Below are positions 6,641 through 12,159 of a stretch of DNA of 12,159 nucleotides, in pieces (position 1 is the stretch's first letter; each line of letters begins with the position of its first letter). The stretch is taken from the NCBI GenBank assembly GCA_020847555.1, contig JADLBT010000421.1, positions 1 to 12,159 on the forward strand, in the 5' to 3' direction. Under the pieces are notes generated by a model. The model was not told the origin of the DNA. It was given only the letters and a program-made list of their open reading frames with translations, and made no database searches. Source of the DNA: Gemmataceae bacterium (GTDB lineage Bacteria > Planctomycetota > Planctomycetia > Gemmatales > Gemmataceae). The translations under genes were made by a program, and so were the position numbers.

Positions 6641-7498
6641 CTCGGCGCCGGGCATGGCGTCGCCCTTGAAGACGCGCAGGCTGCGCAGGGCCATGAGGAT
6701 CTCCGTGAAGTCGCGCGGCCGATCCTCGCGCTTCTTGGCAAGCATGCGCAGGACGAGCGCCGCGAACTCGTCGGTCACGTCGGGAACGTGGACCTGCGGC
6801 GAGACCGGCTTCTCAATGATGTGCTTGGTGAGCAGCTCCTGGTTGCTGGCGGCCCGGAACGGCGGCTTGCCGGCAAGCAGTTCGTAGACCGTCGCCCCGT
6901 AACTGTACACGTCTGCCCGGGCGTCGAGGAACTCGCCGCGAATCTGCTCCGGCGACATGTAGCTGCGCGTCCCCTGCACCAGACCCTTGCGCTTGAACAG
7001 ACGCGCGAAGAACGTCGGCTTCTGGATGCGCTGGGCCAGCGCCAGGTCGATGACGCGCAGCTCGCCGGCGTTGTTGACGAGCAGGTTGTCCGGCTTGATG
7101 TCGCGGTGGAGCCACCCCTTCTCGTTCATGTACCCCAGGCCGGTGGCTCCCTGGCGGAAAATACTGTGGGCGCGCTCACGGACGAAGTCAAGCTGCTTGC
7201 GCACGACGCGCAGCTTGAGGCTGCCGGACGGGAAGAACTCCATGACGAAGTACGGGTTGTCGATATTCTTGTTGAGCGTGACGATGCGGATGATGTTCGG
7301 GTGGACGAGTTTCTGCCCGACCTCGGCCTCGTGGATGAGCATGCGGCGCGCTTCGCTGTCCTTGATCTTCTCCGGCAGCAGGAGCTTCATGGCGAAGTGG
7401 CGGTGGCTGCTCACCTCCACCACCTCCCAGACCTGGCTGGTCTGCCCGCTCATCATCAGGTTCTGCAGGCGGTAGCCGCCGATGATCTCTTCCGCCAC
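6629..7498 (-). CDS. Cytoplasmic Hanks-type Ser/Thr protein kinase
   Basis: The 289-residue protein is almost only a kinase domain (about 9-272), with no membrane or sensor region. Visible landmarks are the VAIK-type lysine in FAMKLL (Lys38), the helix C glutamate in HEAEVGQKL (Glu57 or Glu59), the hinge FVMEFFPSGSL (84-94), HRDIKPDNLL (131-140), GTRSYMSPEQ (177-186) and ADVYSYGATVYELLAGKPPF (195-214). Two motifs are degenerate: DFG reads DLA (151-153), and the glycine loop reads MSGQTSQV (16-23) with a single glycine. Asp151 and the catalytic Asp133 remain, so activity is likely but not certain. The GTG at 7498 is chosen for its GGAGG 6 bases upstream and because the extension to 7606 would be translated from a palindrome. 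The last three residues (GRQ) come from the repeat at 6535-6640. It lies 112 bases downstream of the ferredoxin-NADP reductase gene. Confidence 0.9.
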   Translation of the reverse strand: MAEEIIGGYRLQNLMMSGQTSQVWEVVEVSSHRHFAMKLLLPEKIKDSEARRMLIHEAEVGQKLVHPNIIRIVTLNKNIDNPYFVMEFFPSGSLKLRVVRKQLDFVRERAHSIFRQGATGLGYMNEKGWLHRDIKPDNLLVNNAGELRVIDLALAQRIQKPTFFARLFKRKGLVQGTRSYMSPEQIRGEFLDARADVYSYGATVYELLAGKPPFRAASNQELLTKHIIEKPVSPQVHVPDVTDEFAALVLRMLAKKREDRPRDFTEILMALRSLRVFKGDAMPGAEGRQ

Positions 7499-7504
7499 AG
7501 GCCA

Positions 7505-7509
7505 CCTCC
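7505..7509 (-). promoter_or_regulatory. Ribosome binding site deciding the kinase GTG start
   Basis: GGAGG on the - strand lies 6 bases before the GTG at 7498. It supports a start there and rules out the upstream ATG at 7606, which would read through the palindrome at 7517-7598. Confidence 0.75.
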
Positions 7510-7516
7510 GGCCGCC

Positions 7517-7598
7517 GTGCCCAGGCGACCAAAGCAAGCCCACAGGGCGCAGCCCGTGGGCCGCGCCCCAGCTGGGCCTGCTTCGGTCGCCTGGGCAC
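7517..7598. repeat. Nested palindromic element, copy 3, in the kinase leader
   Basis: Arms of 26 bp (7517-7542 and 7573-7598) match with two mismatches, both of which become G-U pairs in RNA read from the - strand. Within the left part CCCACAGGG faces CCCGTGGG, a slightly decayed form of the inner hairpin of copy 1. The element fills most of the 112-base gap between the ferredoxin-NADP reductase stop and the kinase start, ending 7 bases before the ribosome binding site. A TTGACA (7606-7601) beside it has no matching -10 box. Confidence 0.85.
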
Positions 7599-7610
7599 CC
7601 TGTCAACCGC

Positions 7611-8579
7611 TCACCAGTATTCCTCGAAATGAATGTTCCCCTTGACCTTCTGCGCCGGCAGGTCGATCTGGAAGCCGCGCTGCGCGAGGAGTTCGACCAC
7701 GCCAGTAGGCTTCGGGTGGACGAGTTGGCCCGTCTCGCGGTCCTTGCTCGGCACGCCGATCATTTTCGGGTTGCCGCACAGGTAGACGTGGGTTTGCGCC
7801 GGGTCGAGGGGGACGCCAAGCCGCTCCTCCAGCTGGCCGCTGGTAATAAGGTCTTGAATGTAGACCTTGTGCCCCACCGTATCGGCTTCCCGCGTGGTCA
7901 GGCTCAGGTAGGTGTAATTGGGGTAGCGGCGCATCAGCTCCTGGTGGATGTCCACGTACGCGAGGTCGCGCCGATAGCGCACGCAGCACGCCGACAGGAT
8001 GCGCCCGGCGTGGCCGCGCCGGAGCAGTTCCCAGAGCATGTAGTTGTGCGGCGCCTCGCCGGTCCCGGTCCCGAGGAAGACGACCGCGTCGGTCGGCCGG
8101 ACCGGGTCGAGGGTGAAGTGGCCGGTGATCTTCTCACCCAGGTACAGCCGACCGCCCTCCTGAAGCTGGAACAGTCGCGGTGTCAGAGCGGGCGGTTTCT
8201 CCTTGTCCGACTCGCGCACGAGGACGATGTAGAACTCCAACCAGTCCACGGCCCGGCGGTCGAGCAGATTGCCCTGCTCGTCCAGGACGGAGCAGCCGAT
8301 GGAGTAGGCGCGGCGAACGATCTTCTGCTCGTCGTTCGCGGACAGATGCTCCTCCTGGCAGCCGGCGACGCGCGGCTCCCAGTTGCCCAGGCCGAGCGTG
8401 CTGTACTGCCCCGGCTTGTGGGACGGCAACGGGAAGTCCGGGCGAATGCGCATGACCGCCAGATCCGGGTTGGCCCGGCGCTGCCAGACGAGGGTGGCGT
8501 TGTACTTCTTCCGCAGCTCCGCGATCTGCTCGGGCGCGAGGCCAGCGCCCGCCGCCGTCGCCGACTTGTCCGCACTCAT
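7611..8579 (-). CDS. Ferredoxin/flavodoxin-NADP(H) reductase
   Basis: This 322-residue flavoenzyme moves electrons between NADP(H) and ferredoxin or flavodoxin in the cytoplasm. The FAD-binding half (about 25-160) has the RAYS motif (90-93) that contacts the flavin and GEKITGHFTL (148-157). The NADP half (about 163-322) has FLGTGTGEAPH (168-178), which binds the pyrophosphate, and YLCGNPKMIG (266-275). It ends in EEYW, so an aromatic residue is C-terminal and can stack on the flavin as in E. coli-type Fpr. Compared with short Fpr proteins there is extra sequence before RAYS (about 66-88, with two-part CQEEHLSANDEQ) and a charged N-terminal lead of about 20 residues. The start is supported by a GGGGAA-type site. 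The kinase follows on the same strand and may be transcribed from here. The 156 bases upstream hold no clear promoter; a TAATAC near 8670 on the - strand lacks a -35 partner. Confidence 0.92.
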   Translation of the reverse strand: MSADKSATAAGAGLAPEQIAELRKKYNATLVWQRRANPDLAVMRIRPDFPLPSHKPGQYSTLGLGNWEPRVAGCQEEHLSANDEQKIVRRAYSIGCSVLDEQGNLLDRRAVDWLEFYIVLVRESDKEKPPALTPRLFQLQEGGRLYLGEKITGHFTLDPVRPTDAVVFLGTGTGEAPHNYMLWELLRRGHAGRILSACCVRYRRDLAYVDIHQELMRRYPNYTYLSLTTREADTVGHKVYIQDLITSGQLEERLGVPLDPAQTHVYLCGNPKMIGVPSKDRETGQLVHPKPTGVVELLAQRGFQIDLPAQKVKGNIHFEEYW

Positions 8580-8735
8580 CAGGTTCCCCTTTCCCCTGGT
8601 CTGCCGGCCAGGGCGAGAGCGTCCGTGCCCGCCGGCCTGGGAGGGTCGGCGCCGCTGAGCCCGCGGGTATTAGACCGATTCGAGCGCCCGCTTTGTGGCC
8701 GCGGGAGGCGCGGGGCGAGCGCGCCGCCCACGCGG

Positions 8736-9617
8736 TCAACTGAGCTTGCGCACCGCCTCGCGCAGCACGTCGAGGCAGGCGCGGATGTCGGGTGACGGGT
8801 TTTTCGGGTTGGCCTCGTACTCGATACTGAGCCAGCCGCCGAACTTCACCTCGCGCAGGGCGCGCAGGACGGCCGCCACGTCGAGCGTGCCCTTGCCGAA
8901 GATGACGTCGGTGTGGCGTTTGTTGTCGTGGTCCTTCAGGTGCAGGCCGAAGTTGCGCGCCCCCATCAGGCGCACCTGGGCGGCCGGGTCGAGCTTGCGG
9001 TTGAACGGCGGCTGCGCGCTGCGGATCAGGTGGCCGGTGTCCAGGCACGAGCCGATGCGCCGGTCGTGGCTCTTGACTGCCCCGAGGATCGTTTCGGCCG
9101 AGTACCAGCGGTGGAGTTGCTTGCCGGCCGGACCGTGCGGGTGGATGGCGATGCCGATGTTGAACTCGCCGACGAGCTTGTCGAGGCTGTCGAAACTGTC
9201 CGGATCCGGGTCGGCGCTGAAGTATTGCACGCCCAGAGCGCGGCCGAACTCGAACAGGCGGCGGTTGGCGTCGTGATCCTTCGTGAAGCGCTCGACGCCG
9301 AACGCGATCGGGGTGACGTTGTAGTCCTTGCACAGGCGCTGGGCGGCGCGAATCTGCTCGGGGGTGCTCTTCGTTGGGACGTGGCCGCGGAAGAACTCGG
9401 CGTAGCGCAGGCCCAGGTCGCGCGTCTGGCGGAGCGCCTGTTCGAGGTTGAAGTTGCGGAAGCTGTAGCTCTGCACGCCGACCCGGAAGCCGCCGAACGG
9501 GTCGCGTGGATCGCCAGCGTGGAGGACGGTCGGGGCGGCGGCGACACCGAGGGCGGCGGCGCCGGCCGTCTGGAGGAAGCCGCGGCGGGACAGTTCAGCC
9601 GTGTGCGGGGAGGTCAT
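8736..9617 (-). CDS. Tat-exported sugar phosphate isomerase/epimerase-like TIM barrel
   Basis: The 293-residue product starts with a twin-arginine signal, SRRGFLQTAGAAALGVAAAP (10-29), with likely cleavage after VLHA (31-34), so it is folded and metal-loaded before export. The rest is a xylose isomerase-like TIM barrel (AP endonuclease family 2 fold). Probable metal ligands lie at strand ends: Glu74 in RYAEFF, His159/His161 in AIHPHG, Asp193 and His196 in CLDTGHL, His226 in GLHLKDHD, and Glu266 or Glu268 in SIEYE. The substrate is unknown; sugar or sugar-phosphate isomerase is a family-level call. AGGAG precedes the ATG at 9617 by 8 bases, and a promoter-like pair lies at 9696-9668. It is transcribed divergently from the kinase-WD40 gene. 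Such Tat-exported barrels are numerous in planctomycetes. Confidence 0.9.
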   Translation of the reverse strand: MTSPHTAELSRRGFLQTAGAAALGVAAAPTVLHAGDPRDPFGGFRVGVQSYSFRNFNLEQALRQTRDLGLRYAEFFRGHVPTKSTPEQIRAAQRLCKDYNVTPIAFGVERFTKDHDANRRLFEFGRALGVQYFSADPDPDSFDSLDKLVGEFNIGIAIHPHGPAGKQLHRWYSAETILGAVKSHDRRIGSCLDTGHLIRSAQPPFNRKLDPAAQVRLMGARNFGLHLKDHDNKRHTDVIFGKGTLDVAAVLRALREVKFGGWLSIEYEANPKNPSPDIRACLDVLREAVRKLS

Positions 9618-9667
9618 CGGGCCATCTCCTACGGGAACGTGGGGGGAGGGTCGCAGGGCGTGCTATT

Positions 9668-9696
9668 GGCCTAACGCCCGGCCGCAGCGCCGTCAA
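9668..9696 (-). promoter_or_regulatory. Candidate promoter of the isomerase-like gene
   Basis: On the - strand TTGACG (9696-9691) is followed after 17 bases by TAGGCC (9673-9668). The -35 is good and the -10 is weak. Transcription would start near 9661, about 44 bases before the ATG at 9617. Confidence 0.4.
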
Positions 9697-9764
9697 GGGG
9701 GCGGCCTGTGCGCTTCGTGGCCGCAAGGGTGCGAGGGCGCGAGGGCCGGCGAGGTGGAATTTGC

Positions 9765-9793
9765 TTGACTGCGGAACGAGGGCGCGGCAGGAT
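9765..9793 (+). promoter_or_regulatory. Candidate promoter of the kinase-WD40 gene
   Basis: TTGACT (9765-9770) and CAGGAT (9788-9793) are 17 bases apart. The -35 matches consensus well and the -10 at three positions. It lies 46 bases before the ATG at 9840, and its presence argues against a start at 9708. Confidence 0.45.
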
Positions 9794-9839
9794 CTCCCCT
9801 GCCGGCCCATGTCCGTCAGTTCTCGTGGACTCGTTGCCC

Positions 9840-11879
9840 ATGCCCAAGCAAACTCTCACCTGCACATGCGGTCACAGCTGGATTGCCCACACCCCGGGAC
9901 CGCCGCCCACAGACCTGGCTTCCATCTGCCCGGTCTGCACCGTCACCAACCAGCGCACCATCGAGCACCCGTCCGCCCCGGATACGGCGTCGCCGTTGGG
10001 TGGGGACGCCGGGTCGCACCTTGCGCCGGGCCAGATCCTCGAAGGGTTCGAGATCCTTGAGGAGATCAACCGCGGTGGTATGGGCGTGATCTACAAGGCG
10101 AAGCAGCAGGGCCTTAACCGCCTTGTCGCCCTCAAGGTCATCACGCCCGAGCGCGTCGGCCACCCCGATGCCATGAAGCGGTTCTGCCGCGAAGTGCAGG
10201 CGGCCGCCCTCCTCAGCCACCCGAACATCGTCACCGTCTACCACACCGACCTCGACGGCCCGTGGCCGTACCTCGCGATGGAGTACGTCGCCGGCATCGA
10301 CCTGCACAAACTGGTCAAACGCGCCGGCCCGCTGCCCGTCGCCGACGCCTGCCTGTACATCCGGCAGACGGCGCTGGGCCTGCAGCACGCCCACGAGCAG
10401 GGACTGGTCCACCGCGACATCAAGCCCGGCAACCTGATGGTCACGCCGTCCCCGCTGGAGATGTCGGCGGGCAAGACGATGCGGCCGCCGCGCGTGAAGA
10501 TCCTCGACATGGGGCTGGCGCGGGTGACCCAGCCGCTCGACGGAGCGGAGGCGGCCAGCCTCACCCAGGCCGGCGAGTTCCTCGGCACGCCCGATTACAT
10601 CGCCCCCGAACAGGCCGAGGACTCGCGCCAGGCCGACATCCGATCCGACCTCTACAGCCTGGGCGGCACCCTCTACTTCCTCCTCACCGGCGAGGTGCCG
10701 TTCCCGGGCGCGACGCTGGTGCAGAAGCTGCGCCGGCAGCTGACCGAACCGCCGCCGTCCGCCGCCGCGTGCCGGGCCGACGTCCCGGCCGGCGTGGACG
10801 AGCTGGCCCGGCGGCTGATGGCGCGTGACCCGGCCGAGCGGTTCCAGACCCCGCAGGATCTGATCGACGCGCTGGAAACCCTCGGCCGCCGCCCCGACGC
10901 CACCGCACGTCCCGCCGCCCCGGCCCGCGCCGGCGCCCCTCCGGCCGCACCGGCTGCGGCCCCCGCCAGGGCGGACGCGCCATCGTCGCACAGCCCGGCC
11001 GCCCTGGCCCGCGCTCACGTCGGCGGCGTGCAGGCTCTGTCGCTGAGCGCCGACGGACAGTTCCTCTTCTCCGGCGGCCTGGACGAAACGCTCCGCGTGT
11101 GGGAGACCGGGCGGCTGCGGCAGGTGCAGGTCGTCGAGGGCGACGTCGGGCCGATTGAGGATGTCTGCGTCGCGCCAGGCGGCAAGTGGGGCGCGTCGTG
11201 CTCGATGCGGTTGCTCCGGTCGGACATGGTGGTGCAGCTGTGGGATCTCGGCACCGGCCGTGAGCGTCGTCGCCTCAAGGGGCCGGGCGCGACGGTCTGC
11301 TGTCTCGCCATCGCCGCCGACAGCAAGGCGGTCGCGGCCGGCAGCACCGATCGCCAGGTGTATGTCTGGGTCATGGAGCAGGGCGGCGGGCGCACCCTCT
11401 GCCTGAAAGGGCACACCGACCAGGTCAACGGCGTCGCCTTCACGCCCACCGGGGAGAGCGTCCTGTCGGCGGGCTACGATGGCACGGTGCGCCTGTGGGA
11501 CATCAAGACCGGGGTGGCGAAGGGCACGATGAGCGGGCAGGTCGGCCGGATCGAGGCGCTGGCCCTCGGCGGGTTGAGCAAGCGCATCGCCGTCGGCGGG
11601 GACGGGTTGCGGGTCCGGCAGGCGAACGGCGCCTCGGTGCTGTTCGACGGCCACCGCGGCACGGTCCTGGCGGTCGCGTTCTCGGCGGAGGGGCAGGTCC
11701 TGCTCTCCGGCGGCAGCGACGGGACGGTGCGCCTGTGGCGGGCTGACAGCGGGGAGGAGTTGCGTTGCCTGGAGGGCCACACCGACCAGGTGACCGCGGT
11801 AGCGCTCAGCCCCGACGGCCGGACCGGCTACTCCGGCAGCGCCGACGGCACCATCCGCCGCTGGCCGCTGGGTGTTTGA
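9840..11879 (+). CDS. Zinc-ribbon / Ser/Thr protein kinase / WD40 fusion protein
   Basis: The 679-residue protein has three parts and no membrane segment. Residues 7-34 look like a small zinc ribbon: Cys8 and Cys10 in TCTCGHSW pair with Cys30 and Cys33 in CPVC. Residues about 70-350 are a Hanks-type kinase with INRGGMGVIYKA (77-88), Lys99 in VALKVI, Glu118, HRDIKPGNLM (191-200), DMG (223-225) in place of DFG, GTPDYIAPEQ (249-258) and SDLYSLGGTLYFLLTGEVPF (269-288). About 20 residues are inserted between HRDIKPGN and DMG. An Ala/Pro-rich linker (350-385) leads to about seven WD40 blades (390-679), with GHTDQV at 524-529 and 646-651 and VRLWD at 550-554. The propeller probably selects substrates or partners. 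The ATG at 9840 is chosen because it follows a candidate promoter and opens the Cys motif. Nearby + strand sequence downstream holds only repeats. Confidence 0.93.
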   Translation: MPKQTLTCTCGHSWIAHTPGPPPTDLASICPVCTVTNQRTIEHPSAPDTASPLGGDAGSHLAPGQILEGFEILEEINRGGMGVIYKAKQQGLNRLVALKVITPERVGHPDAMKRFCREVQAAALLSHPNIVTVYHTDLDGPWPYLAMEYVAGIDLHKLVKRAGPLPVADACLYIRQTALGLQHAHEQGLVHRDIKPGNLMVTPSPLEMSAGKTMRPPRVKILDMGLARVTQPLDGAEAASLTQAGEFLGTPDYIAPEQAEDSRQADIRSDLYSLGGTLYFLLTGEVPFPGATLVQKLRRQLTEPPPSAAACRADVPAGVDELARRLMARDPAERFQTPQDLIDALETLGRRPDATARPAAPARAGAPPAAPAAAPARADAPSSHSPAALARAHVGGVQALSLSADGQFLFSGGLDETLRVWETGRLRQVQVVEGDVGPIEDVCVAPGGKWGASCSMRLLRSDMVVQLWDLGTGRERRRLKGPGATVCCLAIAADSKAVAAGSTDRQVYVWVMEQGGGRTLCLKGHTDQVNGVAFTPTGESVLSAGYDGTVRLWDIKTGVAKGTMSGQVGRIEALALGGLSKRIAVGGDGLRVRQANGASVLFDGHRGTVLAVAFSAEGQVLLSGGSDGTVRLWRADSGEELRCLEGHTDQVTAVALSPDGRTGYSGSADGTIRRWPLGV

Positions 11880-11926
11880 GCGAGTTCACGAACTTGCCCG
11901 CGTGGCGCCAGCAGTCCATAAGGACT

Positions 11927-11975
11927 ACCGGAGCAAACGCGACGAGCCGGAAGCGTCATGGGGTTTGGTCCGCTC
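11927..11975. repeat. Small interspersed repeat with CGGACCAAAC inverted ends, second copy
   Basis: CCGGAGCAAAC (11928-11938) faces GTTTGGTCCGC (11963-11973) as inverted ends. Between them CGAGCCGGAAGCGTCA (11943-11958) matches 2858-2873 at 15 of 16 bases, in the same order and orientation. It sits in the 134-base gap after the kinase-WD40 gene, which otherwise holds two short hairpins: AGTTC/GAACT at about 11883-11894 and AGTCC/GGACT at about 11912-11925. Confidence 0.55.
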
Positions 11976-12013
11976 GTCCTTGGCTGTTCCATGAATGGGT
12001 GATGGGCCGGCGC

Positions 12014-12159
12014 TCACGCGGGCGACTCGTCGAGCGCCTCGTAGGCGAGATCCTCCGCGAGCTTCTCGGCCTGCTCGGGCGTCAGCGGACCGACGCGCAC
12101 CTCGCGCCCGGCCAGCCAGAAGCAGAGCCAGCCGTCGCGCGCGCCGACCTCGACCTCGC
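12014..12159 (-). CDS. C-terminal part of a small hypothetical protein
   Basis: Read on the - strand from the window edge, the frame gives at least 47 residues and ends at TGA (12016-12014). The visible sequence includes GWLCFWLAGREVRVGPLTPE and QAEKLAEDLAYEALDESPA, with strongly G/C-biased third positions, which supports a real gene. The form (a beta-like Trp/Leu segment, then a helix starting TPEQAEKLAEDL) suggests a small folded protein of unknown function. The start lies outside the window. It converges with the kinase-WD40 gene. Confidence 0.65.
   Translation of the reverse strand, partial: EVEVGARDGWLCFWLAGREVRVGPLTPEQAEKLAEDLAYEALDESPA

Noticed and set aside
6427..6741. 105-residue N-terminal extension of the phosphatase
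   Set aside because: It would be translated from the promoter and a palindrome and partly from the kinase's 3' end; the FHA domain and AAGGAG fix the start at 6426.
7482..8795. 437-residue open frame on the + strand
   Set aside because: Antisense to the ferredoxin-NADP reductase, with no recognisable domain.
9816..11780. 654-residue open frame on the - strand
   Set aside because: It is antisense to the kinase-WD40 gene, whose motifs are unmistakable; the reading has no domain and arises from G/C third-position bias.

Overview
The window is GC-rich DNA with strongly G/C-biased third codon positions. The gene content points to a planctomycete, most likely of the Gemmataceae type: two Hanks-type Ser/Thr kinases, a kinase fused to WD40 repeats, an exported WD40 protein with a helical C-terminal part, a Tat-exported sugar isomerase-like TIM barrel, an FHA-GAF-SpoIIE phosphatase, and many short palindromic intergenic repeats. 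This placement is inferred from gene families; no rRNA or other marker gene is present. No tRNA, rRNA, CRISPR array or transposase was seen.

Layout. Positions 1-2943 are read on the + strand: a possible 3' scrap of an upstream gene, an exported WD40 protein (266-1753), a nested palindrome (1809-1879), a membrane-anchored cyclophilin (1933-2607), and the 5' part of a short exported-protein gene that appears to be cut off by a small repeat (2629-2901). Positions 3104-9617 are read on the - strand. In transcription order they hold a Tat-exported sugar isomerase-like protein (own promoter), a ferredoxin-NADP reductase, a cytoplasmic Ser/Thr kinase with a degenerate DFG motif, then from a good sigma70-type promoter an FHA-GAF-SpoIIE phosphatase, clpS, a STAS anti-anti-sigma-like protein and an 87-residue chimeric protein, and finally a small lipoprotein. 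From 9840 a zinc-ribbon/kinase/WD40 fusion runs on the + strand, divergent from the isomerase. The 3' end of a further - strand gene enters at the right edge.

How the genes fit together. The central cluster looks like a phosphorylation-based signalling block. The kinase can phosphorylate Ser/Thr, the FHA domain can read phosphothreonine, the SpoIIE-type phosphatase is the usual activator of STAS-domain anti-anti-sigma factors, and such a STAS protein lies two genes downstream. ClpS, the N-degron adaptor of the Clp protease, sits between phosphatase and STAS in tightly spaced genes, which suggests that partner switching and regulated proteolysis are co-expressed. No RsbW-like anti-sigma kinase is visible.

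The most striking DNA-level observation is a perfect 93-bp direct repeat (3612-3704 and 4409-4501). It carries the last 29 codons of clpS and also forms the last 29 codons of the small gene two positions downstream, giving two unrelated proteins the same C-terminal tail. The second is a family of nested palindromes built on CCCACGGG/CCCGTGGG in three intergenic gaps; one supplies the last codons and stop of the kinase and another sits just upstream of its ribosome binding site. A third is a small repeat with CGGACCAAAC-like inverted ends, present near 2835-2943 and 11927-11975.
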